Assembly (NCBI RefSeq): GCF_013114545.1
Contig: NZ_VTXI01000003.1
Span: forward strand, 1-64,000
Reading direction: 5' to 3'
DNA length: 64,000 bases
DNA from: Vibrio sp. RE86
Lineage (GTDB): Bacteria; Pseudomonadota; Gammaproteobacteria; Enterobacterales; Vibrionaceae
Positions 37,818 to 47,706 of this stretch are shown here, one piece after another. The notes below the pieces were generated by a model. It did not search any database. It was given only the letters and a program-made list of their open reading frames with translations, and had not been told where the DNA came from. Within the stretch, counting starts at the first letter, position 1; every line of letters starts with the position of its first letter. Position numbers and translations under genes: made by a program.

Positions 37818-38051
37818 GCCACACTGCTCTCTCCTCTCTTAACTCAAAAAGCCAACATTTAGATGCGTTACAACACGGTTTTGTGACTCCCCTTTATATA
37901 TCAGTTAGTTAGCTTCCCTCTTAAACAAAACCTGCTAAGCTTAATAAACCACTGCCTTTTCGTATTTCTGTTTGTAGCTAGGCATTGGCAGGAAAATAAT
38001 AACTATGACGCTTCGCTCTTTTCGAGTGTCGCTTTCGTCAAGGAGGTCACC

Positions 38052-39416
38052 ATGATCACACACATCAGCCCTGCAGGTAGTATGGATCTGCTCTCTCAAC
38101 TCGAAGTTGAGCGCCTTAAAAAAACTGCTGCTAGTGATCTGTATCAGCTATACCGTAACTGTACTCTCGCGGTATTGAACTCAGGTAGTCACACCGATAA
38201 CTCAAAAGAACTATTGGACAAATACAAGTCGTTTGATGTCAATGTCGTTCGCCGTGAACGAGGCATCAAGCTAGAGCTGCACAACGCACCTGATCACGCG
38301 TTTGTCGATGGCGAAATTATCAAAGGCATTCAAGAACACCTGTTTTCTGTACTACGTGATATCGTCTATGTGAACATGCATTTAGCAGATAATCAGCGCC
38401 TGAATCTAACCAATGCTTCTCACATCACCAACCTTGTATTTGGTATTTTACGCAATGCAGGCGCACTCACTCCTGGTATTGAACCAAACCTTGTCGTTTG
38501 CTGGGGCGGCCACTCAATCAATGCTACCGAGTATCAGTATACCCGTGAGGTCGGCAACGAACTTGGCCTTCGTGAAATGAACATCTGTACAGGTTGTGGT
38601 CCTGGCGCAATGGAAGGACCAATGAAAGGTGCTGCGATTGGTCACGCAAAACAGCGTTACTACGAGCAGCGCTATCTCGGCCTCACCGAACCCTCCATCA
38701 TTGCCGCTGAGCCACCAAACCCAATCGTCAACGAACTTGTGATCATGCCGGACATTGAAAAACGTCTTGAAGCCTTTGTTCGTATGGCCCATGGTATTGT
38801 GATTTTCCCAGGTGGTGCCGGCACTGCAGAAGAGCTGCTCTACATCCTTGGCATCATGATGCATCCTGAAAATTCAGACCAACCTTTACCGATCGTATTA
38901 ACCGGTCCGAAAGAGAGCGAAGAATATTTCCGCTCCATCGACCGATTCATTGGTGATACCTTGGGCGAAGAGGCTCAAAAGCACTATGAGATCGTGGTTG
39001 ATGACCCAGCGCGTGTTGCTCAGATCATGAAACAAAGCATGGCCGATGTACGCCAATATCGTAAAGATACTGGGGATGCCTATAGCTTTAACTGGTCACT
39101 GAAAATTGAACCTGAGTTTCAACTTCCGTTCGACCCAACTCATGACAACATGGCAAGTTTGGACCTCCACCTAAATCAACGACCAGAAAACTTGGCAGCG
39201 TCGCTTCGTCAAGCCTTCTCTGGTATTGTCGCAGGTAATGTGAAAGCAGAAGGCATTCATGAAATAGAACGCCACGGGCCGTTCATTCTTGATGGTGACA
39301 TTGAGTTAATGAAGAAGATGGACAAGCTACTGAAAGACTTCGTCGCACAAGATCGTATGAAACTCCCAGGAGGAACCGCTTACGAACCGTGCTACCAAAT
39401 TAAGACCACCAGCTAG
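38052..39416 (+). CDS. ppnN: Nucleotide 5'-monophosphate nucleosidase PpnN (YgdH)
   Basis: 454 aa, family length. The central LOG-like domain has the PGGAGTAEE motif (as [14 protein letters not shown]) and [15 protein letters not shown]. The enzyme splits purine/pyrimidine monophosphates into base and ribose phosphate and is known in E. coli to be stimulated by (p)ppGpp. A strong AAGGAGGT ribosome site lies 6 nt before ATG. Next to it is xni, as in E. coli (ygdH-xni region). Confidence 0.94.
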   Translation: MITHISPAGSMDLLSQLEVERLKKTAASDLYQLYRNCTLAVLNSGSHTDNSKELLDKYKSFDVNVVRRERGIKLELHNAPDHAFVDGEIIKGIQEHLFSVLRDIVYVNMHLADNQRLNLTNASHITNLVFGILRNAGALTPGIEPNLVVCWGGHSINATEYQYTREVGNELGLREMNICTGCGPGAMEGPMKGAAIGHAKQRYYEQRYLGLTEPSIIAAEPPNPIVNELVIMPDIEKRLEAFVRMAHGIVIFPGGAGTAEELLYILGIMMHPENSDQPLPIVLTGPKESEEYFRSIDRFIGDTLGEEAQKHYEIVVDDPARVAQIMKQSMADVRQYRKDTGDAYSFNWSLKIEPEFQLPFDPTHDNMASLDLHLNQRPENLAASLRQAFSGIVAGNVKAEGIHEIERHGPFILDGDIELMKKMDKLLKDFVAQDRMKLPGGTAYEPCYQIKTTS

Positions 39417-39479
39417 CGGCTAGTATTCTCTCTCTCATGCTATACAATAAGGGCCTCGTGCCCTTATTATTTGATTTTT

Positions 39480-40256
39480 ATGTCTATCCATCTTGTTATT
39501 ATCGATGCATTAAACCTTATCCGCCGAGTTCATTCGGCTCAGCCAGATCCTTCCGATATAGCAAGAACCATCACAACGACTTCGCGCACGCTGAACCGAA
39601 TTCTGTCAGAATCGCAGCCAACACACATTATCGCCGTATTTGATCACCACCTCCAAGAACGAGGCTGGCGCGCGGAGGTTCTGCCCGAGTACAAGCAAAA
39701 CCGTAAGCCGATGCCTGAACCTCTGATGCAGGGGCTAGAGTCCATTCAAGATGCGTGGTGGAAACTGGGCATCGACTCTCTGTTGTCCGATGGGGATGAA
39801 GCGGATGATTTGGTCGCGACACTTGCTATGAAGGTAGCGAGCCACAATGAGAAGGTCACCATCATCTCTACCGATAAGGGGTACTGTCAGTTACTTTCAC
39901 CGACCTTACAAATTAGAGACTATTTCCAGCATCGTTGGTTAGATGAACCTTTCATTGAAAAAGAGTTTGGTGTGAAATCTAACCAGCTCGCGGATTACTG
40001 GGGGTTAACTGGTGTGAGTTCGAGTCAAGTTCCAGGTATTCCAGGGGTAGGTCCAAAAGCCGCGAAAGAGATTCTGACCCAATATAACGACATCGAACAG
40101 GCGTATGTGAGCGATGAACTCGCGTCTAAATACCGAAAAAAGTTTGATGAGCATATTGAGTCAGCACGCAAATGTAAGTTGATATCCGCGCTGAAGACCG
40201 ACATCGAGCTTGGGTTTAACCTGCAAGACTTACGCTTCAATGGGCCCAATGAATAA
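39480..40256 (+). CDS. xni: Flap endonuclease Xni (exonuclease IX)
   Basis: 258 aa from ATG 39480; the frame opens three codons earlier without ribosome support. It is the 5'-3' exonuclease/FEN fold. Acidic metal ligands are seen in LVIIDALNLIRR and DGDEADDLVATLA, with a helix-hairpin-helix in PGIPGVGPKAAKEIL. It cuts flap structures in DNA replication and repair. A terminator follows at 40267-40298. Confidence 0.92.
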   Translation: MSIHLVIIDALNLIRRVHSAQPDPSDIARTITTTSRTLNRILSESQPTHIIAVFDHHLQERGWRAEVLPEYKQNRKPMPEPLMQGLESIQDAWWKLGIDSLLSDGDEADDLVATLAMKVASHNEKVTIISTDKGYCQLLSPTLQIRDYFQHRWLDEPFIEKEFGVKSNQLADYWGLTGVSSSQVPGIPGVGPKAAKEILTQYNDIEQAYVSDELASKYRKKFDEHIESARKCKLISALKTDIELGFNLQDLRFNGPNE

Positions 40257-40266
40257 CCAATAGAAC

Positions 40267-40298
40267 AAAAAGGGTTGGCACTAAGCCAACCCTTTTTA
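40267..40298. terminator. Bidirectional terminator between xni and rlmM
   Basis: A stem AAAAAGGGTTGGC/GCCAACCCTTTTT with a 5-nt loop lies between convergent genes. Confidence 0.92.
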
Positions 40299-40318
40299 TT
40301 AGTCATTCGCACATTGTA

Positions 40319-41410
40319 TTAACGCGGCGAAATGTTCGATAAACACTGAACGTGGACAGTAATCTCTTCACGGTCGTGATATAGATGCTTAGCTTGCAGC
40401 TTAAACTTCACACCGTTTTCAATCATGAACAATTTCAGGTTCTCAATATCTTCCAATACTTCGTCGTATCGGCCTTTCATTGGCAACTTGAGGTTAAAGA
40501 TCGCTTCTTTAGCCCAACCGCTGATGATCCATTCACCCATCAACTGAGCCACACGTGATGGCTTCTCAATCATGTCACAAACCAACCAAGTCACGTTCTT
40601 ACGTGCTGGTTCAAATTTGAAACCATCTTCTTGGTGGTGCTTCACCTGACCAGTATCCATTAGACTGTCTGCCATCATGCCGTTATCGACTGAGTGAACA
40701 AACATCGAACGTTTCACCAATTGATAAGTCCAACCACCAGGACACGCACCAAGGTCAACACCCCACATGCCCGCAGCAAGACGCTCATCCCACTCTTCAC
40801 GAGGAATGAATACATGGAAAGCTTCTTCCAGTTTCAGAGTTGAACGACTAGGTGCATCCGCTGGGAATTTCAATCGAGGGATCCCCATAAAGAACTGTGA
40901 GTTGTTACTCGGCAAAGAGTAACCAATGAAACAGTGAGTAGGCCCAACAAAACAGATATGCAGCACTGGTTTTTTCGGGCTATCTTTCGGGAACAAGATC
41001 TCTTTACCACGTAATGCCTGACGCATTGGAACCGTGAACTTACGGCAGAACTTGAGAAGTTCTTTCGCTTCGTTGGTATCCGGTGTTTCGATACGAAGAT
41101 CACCACAGCGCGGCATAGACTCAACAAAGCTTAAATCATGAAGAATTGGCGAAATACGGTCTTCTCTAGGAAGCTCTTGAATTTCAGCAGCAACAGCAAA
41201 GATTTGGCGAGCAAAGATCAGAGACTTAAAATCGAGCTCTTTGACAAGCTTTTGAGCATCACCGTCTTGGTAACATTCAAAAATAACATAGCCGCTGTTT
41301 CTTTTTACACGAGGAAAACCGAATACTTCTAGTTGAGTTGCACGATCTTGAATTTCACCTGCACACTCTTTTTCAAAGCCGCTACGGCAGTAGAGCATTA
41401 ACTGTTTCAC
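40319..41410 (-). CDS. rlmM: 23S rRNA 2'-O-methyltransferase RlmM
   Basis: 363 aa. An N-terminal THUMP-like part is followed by a Rossmann methyltransferase domain with the SAM loop [18 protein letters not shown] (about 217-234). RlmM methylates C2498 of 23S rRNA. Catalytic Lys/Asp residues are expected in [10 protein letters not shown]. It overlaps the next upstream gene (ygdD-type) by 4 bp, in the order ygdD-rlmM known from E. coli. Confidence 0.95.
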   Translation of the reverse strand: MKQLMLYCRSGFEKECAGEIQDRATQLEVFGFPRVKRNSGYVIFECYQDGDAQKLVKELDFKSLIFARQIFAVAAEIQELPREDRISPILHDLSFVESMPRCGDLRIETPDTNEAKELLKFCRKFTVPMRQALRGKEILFPKDSPKKPVLHICFVGPTHCFIGYSLPSNNSQFFMGIPRLKFPADAPSRSTLKLEEAFHVFIPREEWDERLAAGMWGVDLGACPGGWTYQLVKRSMFVHSVDNGMMADSLMDTGQVKHHQEDGFKFEPARKNVTWLVCDMIEKPSRVAQLMGEWIISGWAKEAIFNLKLPMKGRYDEVLEDIENLKLFMIENGVKFKLQAKHLYHDREEITVHVQCLSNISPR

Positions 41411-41808
41411 TGATTTACCTCTTTAGTCTGTAGTGCTGCATAAACAAACAACCCCCACCCCAGCATAAACGTTACTCCACCTAAAGGAGTAATTGGACCA
41501 AACCACTTGATCCCCGTTATCGCGAGCGCATAGAGACTGCCGCTAAAACAAAAGATGCCGATGATAAAGCAAATTGCAGCTAGGGCGAAATATTTTTGTG
41601 ACTTATCCGACAATTTCTGTTGAAGCAAGAGACCACAGAGCAAAATCGCGATGGCGTGAATAAATTGGTATTGAACACCTGTGTTAAATACCTCAATCAG
41701 ATACGGTGATAAAACCTTCTTTAAGCCATGAGCCGCAAATGCACCCAACGCCACACCTAGCCCAGAGAAAAGCCCACCAATCGCAAGTAAGTGTTTACTT
41801 TTCACCAT
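41407..41808 (-). CDS. ygdD: DUF423 family membrane protein (YgdD)
   Basis: 133 aa from ATG 41808; a TTG three codons upstream extends the frame. Four membrane helices are seen, and the N-terminal pattern [15 protein letters not shown] is diagnostic of DUF423. Its function is unknown. The last codons overlap rlmM by 4 bp and the start overlaps the hydrolase gene before it by 14 bp, so these three genes form an operon with gcvA upstream. Confidence 0.9.
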   Translation of the reverse strand: MVKSKHLLAIGGLFSGLGVALGAFAAHGLKKVLSPYLIEVFNTGVQYQFIHAIAILLCGLLLQQKLSDKSQKYFALAAICFIIGIFCFSGSLYALAITGIKWFGPITPLGGVTFMLGWGLFVYAALQTKEVNQ

Positions 41809-42421
41809 ACACCTCAAAAATGAACTGAGCTAAATGGTCAACCGCCAAAGCAATATTACCTTCCTCGGTATGCCCAGATTTCTTACGCGGCTTAAAGCTA
41901 TGATCGCCATCTGGAACAAATTCAACGGACACTGAACTCGACAAAGTAAAGCCTTCAAACTCTTCACGTTTTCCGAATGTATCTCGTTCGCCTTGAAGAA
42001 TGAGAGTTGGTTTGGTTAATTCAGCCAGATGGTCTCCTTTGAAGTTCTCTGGCTTGCCTGGTGGATGAAAAGGAAAACCTAAACACGCTATACCTGCAAC
42101 ATACTCATTGTCTGCTGAAAGGCTGGACATACGGCCTCCCATCGACTTACCACCAATGACTATAGGGCCTTGTGAGGAGAACTCTTCTATAACGGCTTGG
42201 TAAGCATCAAGCAACTTAGGCGCTCTGTCTGGCGGGCGTTTTTTGCCGTCTTCAGCACGCTTCACCATGTAAGGGAAGTTAAAACGAACAACTTGAATTC
42301 CTTTCGTTGCTAACCCTTTTGCGACCGACTCCATAAACGCATGATCCATGCCCGCACCCGCGCCGTGTGCAAAAATAAACAGTGGGTTTCCATTTTCACC
42401 ATCAATCAGGTAATCAGTCAT
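41795..42421 (-). CDS. Alpha/beta-hydrolase of the KANL3/Tex30 type
   Basis: 208 aa from ATG 42421, supported by AGAGGA 8 nt upstream; the longer frame starts at a GTG. The oxyanion region is FAHGAGAGMDH and the nucleophile elbow GGKSMGGRM (Ser), with Asp in LQGERDTFG and His in DGDHSF, so the full triad is visible. The substrate is unknown. The start overlaps the gcvA 3' end by 8 bp. Confidence 0.85.
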   Translation of the reverse strand: MTDYLIDGENGNPLFIFAHGAGAGMDHAFMESVAKGLATKGIQVVRFNFPYMVKRAEDGKKRPPDRAPKLLDAYQAVIEEFSSQGPIVIGGKSMGGRMSSLSADNEYVAGIACLGFPFHPPGKPENFKGDHLAELTKPTLILQGERDTFGKREEFEGFTLSSSVSVEFVPDGDHSFKPRKKSGHTEEGNIALAVDHLAQFIFEVYGEK

Positions 42422-43322
42422 CAAGAAGTTCCTCTTGCTCACTTTGAGCTTTCGCTAACATCCAATCTCGGAAGGTGGCGATACGGCCCATGTCTGCTTG
42501 TTTGTCATGGCATACCACGTAAAACGCATTCTTCGATAAAAGTACCTCGTCAAACGGGGCAATGAGTCGCCCAGCTTCCATCTCAGGCTGCGCAAGTACA
42601 TTGTTACCCAATGCGACGCCCTGACCGTGTGCTGCCGCTTGAAGCACCATGGTTGAGTGACTGAAGATTGGCCCGTGGTTGACATTCACTCCCTCAATAC
42701 CATTTTGCTTAGCAAACTGTTTCCAATCTTTACGCGAGGTATCATGCAGCAAGGTATGTTGTTTCAAGTCACTTAGAGTTTCTAATGGTTTGTTGCCTAA
42801 AAGTAACGAAGGTGAACAGAGTGGAATCAAGAACTCTTGGTACAGCTTATCCGCACGCAAACCCGGCCAATTGCCACGGCCGTAGTATATAGCCACATCC
42901 ACATCATCAGTCAAAGAACCTTCATCCATATCGACCGCTTTAATACGGACATCAATATCAGGCTCTTGCTGGTTAAAATCAGCGAGGCGTGGCACCAACC
43001 ATTGAATAGCAAAACTAGGCGGCAAGCTGATCGTTAACGCCCCTTTCTCACTACGTTCAAGAACTTTATCAGTAGCTTCTGCTAGGGATGTAAAAATATC
43101 CTTTATATCAAGAAAGTAGCTCTGCCCCTCTTCAGTAAGAAGAAGCGAGCGATTTCTGCGTCGAAATAGTTTTAAGCCGAGGAACTCTTCAAGTGCTTTG
43201 ATCTGGTGACTGACGGCAGCCTGAGTAACAAACAGCTCTTCTGCCGCACGAGTAAAACTCAGGTGGCGAGCTGCAGCTTCAAACACTTTTAAAGAGTTCA
43301 AAGGTGGCAATCTTCTAGACAT
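42414..43322 (-). CDS. gcvA: Glycine cleavage system transcriptional activator GcvA
   Basis: 302 aa. The LysR-type helix-turn-helix is at 20-40 (FTRAAEELFVTQAAVSHQIK), followed by the effector-binding domain. The start MSRRLPPLNSLKVFEAAARH matches GcvA closely. It activates gcvTHP and, in enterics, the small RNA gcvB. Here a GcvB-type RNA gene lies divergently upstream, which confirms the assignment. Confidence 0.93.
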   Translation of the reverse strand: MSRRLPPLNSLKVFEAAARHLSFTRAAEELFVTQAAVSHQIKALEEFLGLKLFRRRNRSLLLTEEGQSYFLDIKDIFTSLAEATDKVLERSEKGALTISLPPSFAIQWLVPRLADFNQQEPDIDVRIKAVDMDEGSLTDDVDVAIYYGRGNWPGLRADKLYQEFLIPLCSPSLLLGNKPLETLSDLKQHTLLHDTSRKDWKQFAKQNGIEGVNVNHGPIFSHSTMVLQAAAHGQGVALGNNVLAQPEMEAGRLIAPFDEVLLSKNAFYVVCHDKQADMGRIATFRDWMLAKAQSEQEELLDD

Positions 43323-43379
43323 AGTAGCCTTATATAAAATAGATTAGTTTTTTTTATCTGAAACATTATAAAATGTCCA

Positions 43380-43408
43380 TTGCCTGACGACCAGAGAAAT
43401 TCTATATT
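43380..43408 (+). promoter_or_regulatory. Promoter of GcvB
   Basis: A -35 element TTGCCT (43380-43385) and -10 element TATATT (43403-43408) are 17 bp apart. They lie just upstream of the GcvB-like transcript and divergent from gcvA. Confidence 0.75.
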
Positions 43409-43413
43409 TCACA

Positions 43414-43615
43414 CCGCAGCGAGAAGTCAGAACGGCTTGATTCCCTTTTGAATCAATTGACCTCTCACTGCGATGTTGTGTTTGCAAACTCGTATTTCGA
43501 GTTCGGTAGGTTTCTACCAGTTTTGTTTCCAAGTGAAACGAAACATATACTTCCTGTATTTATTTTGACCTGTCTGTCAAATTTTTTAGCACCGCCTATA
43601 TGGCGGTGTTTTTTT
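43414..43615 (+). ncRNA. gcvB: GcvB small regulatory RNA
   Basis: About 200 nt, as in E. coli. It has the conserved R1-type stretch GTTGTGTTTGCAA, the CACTTCCTGT-like block as ATACTTCCTGTATTTA, the ACCTGTCTGTCAA segment and a final terminator hairpin GCACCGCC/GGCGGTG plus seven T. GcvB is an Hfq-bound RNA that represses amino-acid and peptide transporter mRNAs. The divergent gcvA neighbour fits. The 5' half is diverged from the enteric RNA. The 5' end is inferred from the promoter. Confidence 0.93.
43588..43615 (+). terminator. GcvB terminator
   Basis: A stem CACCGCC/GGCGGTG with a short loop and a run of T; its sequence is like the enteric GcvB end. Confidence 0.92.
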
Positions 43616-43631
43616 ATGTCTCAAGCAAGTT

Positions 43632-43794
43632 ATACCAACCAGAATAAATATCTGGTCATTCTTGCTGGTTAAAATCGCTGATAGCATCGTTATAGATTTT
43701 GTAGGTAGTTCAACTAGCTAGCTGCAATCTATGCCTTGCTCTAAGCGATTTTTCCTGCGCAATTATCTGATCATCTATTTATCCCGGTTGGTAT
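43632..43794. repeat. MITE-like inverted-repeat element
   Basis: 163 bp bounded by ATACCAACC in inverted orientation. The similarity of the ends extends to about 27 bp (22 matches, by eye). The interior has no ORF. It sits between the GcvB terminator and thiI. The structure resembles the non-autonomous intergenic repeats of Vibrio genomes; copy number cannot be judged from one window. Confidence 0.65.
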
Positions 43795-43805
43795 TTCAGA
43801 CAATA

Positions 43806-43840
43806 AAAAAGCGCAAACCGATTTAACGATTTGCGCTTTC
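43806..43840 (-). terminator. Terminator after thiI
   Basis: On the minus strand, a stem AAAGCGCAAA/TTTGCGCTTT with a 12-nt loop is followed by T, 20 bp after the thiI stop. Confidence 0.82.
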
Positions 43841-43862
43841 AGTGTTTACAAACAACTTAACG

Positions 43863-45311
43863 TTATGGGCGGTAAACCTTCACGTTATTGAAGCCTTGCT
43901 CTTGTAGGTATAAAGCCTGGAGACGGCTCATCACACCGCGGTCACAATACAGTAGGTAAGTTTTAGACTGGTCTAAGTCACCAAACTGCGTGCCTAGCTT
44001 GAAGAAAGGAATATGCTTAACTTCAACACCATCAATCTCTAATGGGTTATCGTCTTCCTCTTCTGGACTACGGATATCAAGAACAATTGCATGCTCTTCT
44101 ACTGCTTGAACCTGCTCGACTTCTGGAGCCGCTTTTTCCGTCTCTTTAGCGATATCACGAATGTCCATCACTCGTGCATCTTGTACCACTTGTTCTAGAA
44201 TCTCGAAGTTGAATTTCTCTTCTTCCGCTTCTAATCGCTTCTTCACCGCTTTAACAGTTGGCTTTTTAGAAATCACACCACAATACTCTGGCATTGTTTT
44301 GGCAAAATCTTCTGTACCAATGTCGCGAGCAAGGTTAATGATGTCTTCTTTGTCCCAGTTGATCAGAGGACGAAGAATCAAAGAGTCAGTCACACCATCA
44401 ATGTGGCGCAAGTTGGTTAGCGTCTGGCTTGATACCTGACCAAGTGCCTCACCTGTCACCAACGCTTCAATCTTGAATTTGTTCGCAACCATACCAGCCG
44501 CGCGCATAAACATACGCTTCAAGATAACGCCCATTTGGCCATCATCAACTTTCTCAAGGATTTCAGCCACAACAGGTTCGAAGTCTACTGAGATAAAGCG
44601 CACCTTGGCAGATGAACCGTACTTGTTCCATAGGTAGTGAGAAACCTGTTTAACACCAATTTCGTGCGCAGGACCACCTAGGTTAAAGAAGCAGTAATGT
44701 ACTTTCGAACCACGTTTGATGTGTAAGTAGCTAGATACACCTGAATCGAAACCACCAGAGATCAGGCTTAGTACGTCTTCTTGTGTGCCTAGAGGGAATC
44801 CGCCTAGACCTTTGTAACGTCCGATAACTTGGTTAAGTTTCTCGTTTGTTACTTCAACGTTTACCGTTACATCTGGGTTCTTCAGCTTAACGCTCGCACT
44901 TTCAACCGCTTGGTTCAGACCACCACCCACGTAGCGCTCTAGCTCGATTGAAGTGAAGTCATGCTTACCACGACGCTTCGCACGTACTACAAACGTCTTA
45001 CCTTCCAATCTAGGACGGTTTAGTTCTAGTACCTGCTCATAGATATCATGCAGGTCTTTAAAGTCTGACTGTTGTACGTCAAGTACGTGGTGGATACCTG
45101 GCGTATGCGTTAGAACCTCTAGAGTCTCATTGTAGAACTCGTCAGATTCCGACGTCACCTCAATGTGGTCACGACGGTTGAATACCGCAACAGACTCAGT
45201 ACGGCTCTTGACGATGTTGCGAATATTACATTCAAGAATCTTTGTGAAGCGCTTACGCACCGACTCACTTTTTACAAAAATTTCTGGATGGGGCTTTACG
45301 ATAAATTTCAT
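43863..45311 (-). CDS. thiI: tRNA sulfurtransferase ThiI with rhodanese domain
   Basis: 482 aa. A ferredoxin-like/THUMP N-terminal part is followed by a PP-loop domain with [10 protein letters not shown] and a C-terminal rhodanese domain with the active Cys456 in [10 protein letters not shown], the same number as in E. coli. ThiI makes 4-thiouridine at tRNA position 8 and supplies sulfur for the thiazole of thiamine. It is transcribed alone, between two terminators. Confidence 0.97.
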   Translation of the reverse strand: MKFIVKPHPEIFVKSESVRKRFTKILECNIRNIVKSRTESVAVFNRRDHIEVTSESDEFYNETLEVLTHTPGIHHVLDVQQSDFKDLHDIYEQVLELNRPRLEGKTFVVRAKRRGKHDFTSIELERYVGGGLNQAVESASVKLKNPDVTVNVEVTNEKLNQVIGRYKGLGGFPLGTQEDVLSLISGGFDSGVSSYLHIKRGSKVHYCFFNLGGPAHEIGVKQVSHYLWNKYGSSAKVRFISVDFEPVVAEILEKVDDGQMGVILKRMFMRAAGMVANKFKIEALVTGEALGQVSSQTLTNLRHIDGVTDSLILRPLINWDKEDIINLARDIGTEDFAKTMPEYCGVISKKPTVKAVKKRLEAEEEKFNFEILEQVVQDARVMDIRDIAKETEKAAPEVEQVQAVEEHAIVLDIRSPEEEDDNPLEIDGVEVKHIPFFKLGTQFGDLDQSKTYLLYCDRGVMSRLQALYLQEQGFNNVKVYRP

Positions 45312-45432
45312 AATTCACTTCACAACAAGTTAAATAGATTCGCAGATTACATACGGCGAAGCATAGCCAGCCGCTCACTCTACATTGAGTTAATCTCTAA
45401 GGGCGCAAGATTATACATGAATGAATGACCAT

Positions 45433-45463
45433 AAAAAAGACGAGCGTTTAAGCTCGTCTTTTT
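45433..45463. terminator. Terminator after pomB
   Basis: A stem AAAAAGACGAGC/GCTCGTCTTTTT with a 6-nt loop; it works on the pomB strand and is nearly symmetrical. Confidence 0.9.
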
Positions 45464-45475
45464 CTACTTGCTTGA

Positions 45476-46417
45476 CTACTGCACGACGCGTACTTCGTCA
45501 CTTTGTAGTGCCTCACCCTGCATTATACTGATCTCCACACGGCGATTTCGTGAACGCTGAGCTTCCGTATCGTTCGGACCTAGTGGGTCAGTATCGGCCA
45601 TCCCCCTAACTTGGAGGCGTTGATGGTCAAAGCCACGGACTCTTTCCATCTCTTGTGCAACCGACACCGCACGCTGAGCAGAAAGGTCCCAGTTGGAGCG
45701 GTATAGCTCAGAATCAATACGCTGATTGTCGGTATGACCAGATACACGAATAACGCCTGGGATATCTTTTACTAAGTCTGCTATTTGGCGTACGAGCGGT
45801 CTAAACTTTGGTTGTAAGAAGGCAGAACCTTCTGGGAAAGCACCTTTCTCACGAATTCGAATATCAATTTGCTGACCGAGGTTTTCAACTTCAATCGCGC
45901 CCATCTCAATCTCTCGCTCAAGGGCTTTCTTAATGCTCTCCATTAAGGTTTCAAGCTCTTGAGACATTTCTGCCGACTGATCTTGCTCGCTATCTGACTC
46001 GGAATTCTGATTGTTCTGCGTTGAGGTATCAGGGGATTGTCCCCCCGTCAGCTTACCTTCATCGCGCTGTGTACCACCGGCACGGTCGGATTCTCCTTCA
46101 TGAAACTCTAAGGTTTGCTGAGTAATGTCGATAGTCTGCTGCATGATGACATCAATCGGCGTCGGCTCAGGGCGCCCCGGACGGAACTCTTGTGCGATAA
46201 TACTGGTACCTTTGGGAATGTCTTTTACTTCCAAACGGTTTTGAACACCAAACGCAAACTTCATTGAACCAGCAATCTGTTTAAACTTCAGTACATCCAT
46301 TTCTGAGAAAGAAAGCAGAAGTACGAAGAAACACATCAGCAGAGACATCAAGTCGGCAAAGGTCCCCATCCAAAGCGGAAGGCCAGGGGGCGGACATTTG
46401 GGTTGTTCTTCTTCCAT
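45476..46417 (-). CDS. pomB: Sodium-driven stator protein PomB
   Basis: 313 aa. One membrane helix (about 18-38) carries the ion-binding Asp22 in GTFADLMSLLMCFF, equivalent to Asp24 of V. alginolyticus PomB. A plug/linker rich in Glu, Gln and Ser (about 95-150) is followed by an OmpA-like peptidoglycan-binding domain (about 175-300) with SGHTDNQRIDSELYRSNWDL. With PomA it forms the sodium channel that drives the polar flagellum. The first residues (EEEQPKCPPPG) are two residues shorter than in V. alginolyticus. Confidence 0.96.
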   Translation of the reverse strand: MEEEQPKCPPPGLPLWMGTFADLMSLLMCFFVLLLSFSEMDVLKFKQIAGSMKFAFGVQNRLEVKDIPKGTSIIAQEFRPGRPEPTPIDVIMQQTIDITQQTLEFHEGESDRAGGTQRDEGKLTGGQSPDTSTQNNQNSESDSEQDQSAEMSQELETLMESIKKALEREIEMGAIEVENLGQQIDIRIREKGAFPEGSAFLQPKFRPLVRQIADLVKDIPGVIRVSGHTDNQRIDSELYRSNWDLSAQRAVSVAQEMERVRGFDHQRLQVRGMADTDPLGPNDTEAQRSRNRRVEISIMQGEALQSDEVRVVQ

Positions 46418-46427
46418 ACCTTCGACC

Positions 46428-47192
46428 TTACTCGTTATCTACGTCAAGAGCGCGTTTACCTTCATTTAGGTAATTCTTCAGGTAACTATCAATAACACGA
46501 GGGTTTTGGCCATCTTGAATTGCAAGCACGCCATCCATAACCAAACGGCGGTTGAGTTTTTCTTGCTCACGGCGCAGAGACAGTTTGTCAGCAATAGGGA
46601 AGAACACCATGTTAGATAAGATCGCACCATACAGAGTGGTTAAGAGTGCTACCGCCATCGCGGGACCGATCGCTTTTGGGTCATCCATGTTTGAAAGCAT
46701 GGCAACCAGACCAACCAGTGTACCGATCATACCCATCGCAGGTGCAACGTCACCGAAGGCCCTAAACACACTAGCGCCAAAGTCGTGTCGCTCATCGGTT
46801 AACACAATGTCTTTCTGTAGAGCCGCTCGTACGACGTCGGCGTCATGGCCATCCACCAATAGGTCGATGCCTTTCTGCATAAAGCCATTGGTAATTTCCA
46901 TCTCTTCTAGAGCAAGGAAACCACCTTTACGAGCTGCGTCTGCCATTTCAACCACTTTCGCAATCAGATCTTCAGGCTCATCCGCTTTAAACATAAATGC
47001 TTTACCAGCAATTTTTGCTGCACCGAAAAATTGCCCCATCGTGAATTTCATCAACACCACGAAAATCGAGCCACCAACTACGATAAGAATCGACGTTACA
47101 TCGATAAACATCATGATGCTTCCGCCCAGTATCATCGCCATGATAACGAAAGCGAAACCGCCAATCAGTCCTACCAGCGTTGCTAAATCCAC
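46428..47192 (-). CDS. pomA: Sodium-driven stator protein PomA
   Basis: 254 aa with four membrane helices (about 2-24, 30-50, 148-170, 182-205) and a large cytoplasmic loop that contacts FliG. It starts with GTG (47190-47192) after a GAGGAG ribosome site; MDLATLVGLIGGFAFVIMAM matches PomA. It lies 10 bp before pomB. A sigma-28 promoter is at 47231-47256. It is outside the flagellar main block, as in other vibrios. Confidence 0.96.
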   Translation of the reverse strand: MDLATLVGLIGGFAFVIMAMILGGSIMMFIDVTSILIVVGGSIFVVLMKFTMGQFFGAAKIAGKAFMFKADEPEDLIAKVVEMADAARKGGFLALEEMEITNGFMQKGIDLLVDGHDADVVRAALQKDIVLTDERHDFGASVFRAFGDVAPAMGMIGTLVGLVAMLSNMDDPKAIGPAMAVALLTTLYGAILSNMVFFPIADKLSLRREQEKLNRRLVMDGVLAIQDGQNPRVIDSYLKNYLNEGKRALDVDNE

Positions 47193-47230
47193 AAAGCACT
47201 CCTCATGCTATTTTGAGCTTCTATCAAAGT

Positions 47231-47256
47231 ATATCGGCAACCTGTTCAGATCTTTA
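47231..47256 (-). promoter_or_regulatory. Sigma-28 (FliA) type promoter of pomAB
   Basis: The minus strand reads TAAA, 14 bases, then GCCGATAT. It is 40 bp upstream of the pomA start, so the motor genes join the late flagellar class. Confidence 0.72.
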
Positions 47257-47451
47257 GTTTTTTATTGATACTGTATTCACATAAATGTCGATGCTTAGTC
47301 GCCGTGAGTCAGACAGATATCCATATAAAGTAATGCTCACCCCAAGAGCGGCTGTTTTAGCTCGATTTTTCTGACAATTTTGCTCGGTTAAATTTGACCA
47401 TCATAAGCCGCTAAGGTAACTTTCGTGCATCTTTGTCAACGTAGAATAGTT

Positions 47452-47694
47452 ATGGCGAGCAAGAAACCTGAAAACATGACCTTTGAGGCCACCATTGATG
47501 AACTCGATGTCATCGTAGAAAACCTCGAAAATGGTGATTTAGCATTAGATGATGCGCTGAAAAAGTTTGAGCGTGGCATTGCACTTGCTCGTGCAGGGCA
47601 AACCAAATTAAGTGATGCTGAACAGCGCGTCAGCATCTTGTTACAAAATGATGATGAGTCGCCACTGAGTGACTTTGATGGCCAGCCTGAGTAA
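47452..47694 (+). CDS. xseB: Exodeoxyribonuclease VII small subunit XseB
   Basis: 80 aa from ATG 47452. The frame is open nine codons further upstream, but MASKKPENMTFEATIDELD is the family start. The helical domain has LENGDLALDDALKKFERG, the XseB signature. It works with XseA in single-strand DNA degradation. It is 12 bp before ispA, the usual xseB-ispA-dxs operon. Confidence 0.96.
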   Translation: MASKKPENMTFEATIDELDVIVENLENGDLALDDALKKFERGIALARAGQTKLSDAEQRVSILLQNDDESPLSDFDGQPE

Positions 47695-47706
47695 TTGATT
47701 TAGATT

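Noticed and set aside
37805..37824. AGTGTGGC/GGCCACACT hairpin at the cyclase stop codon as terminator
   Set aside because: No T run follows, so it is not counted as a rho-independent terminator.
46552..47268. 238-aa frame on the + strand
   Set aside because: Antisense to pomA; Ser/Ala/Pro-rich shadow of a conserved membrane protein gene.
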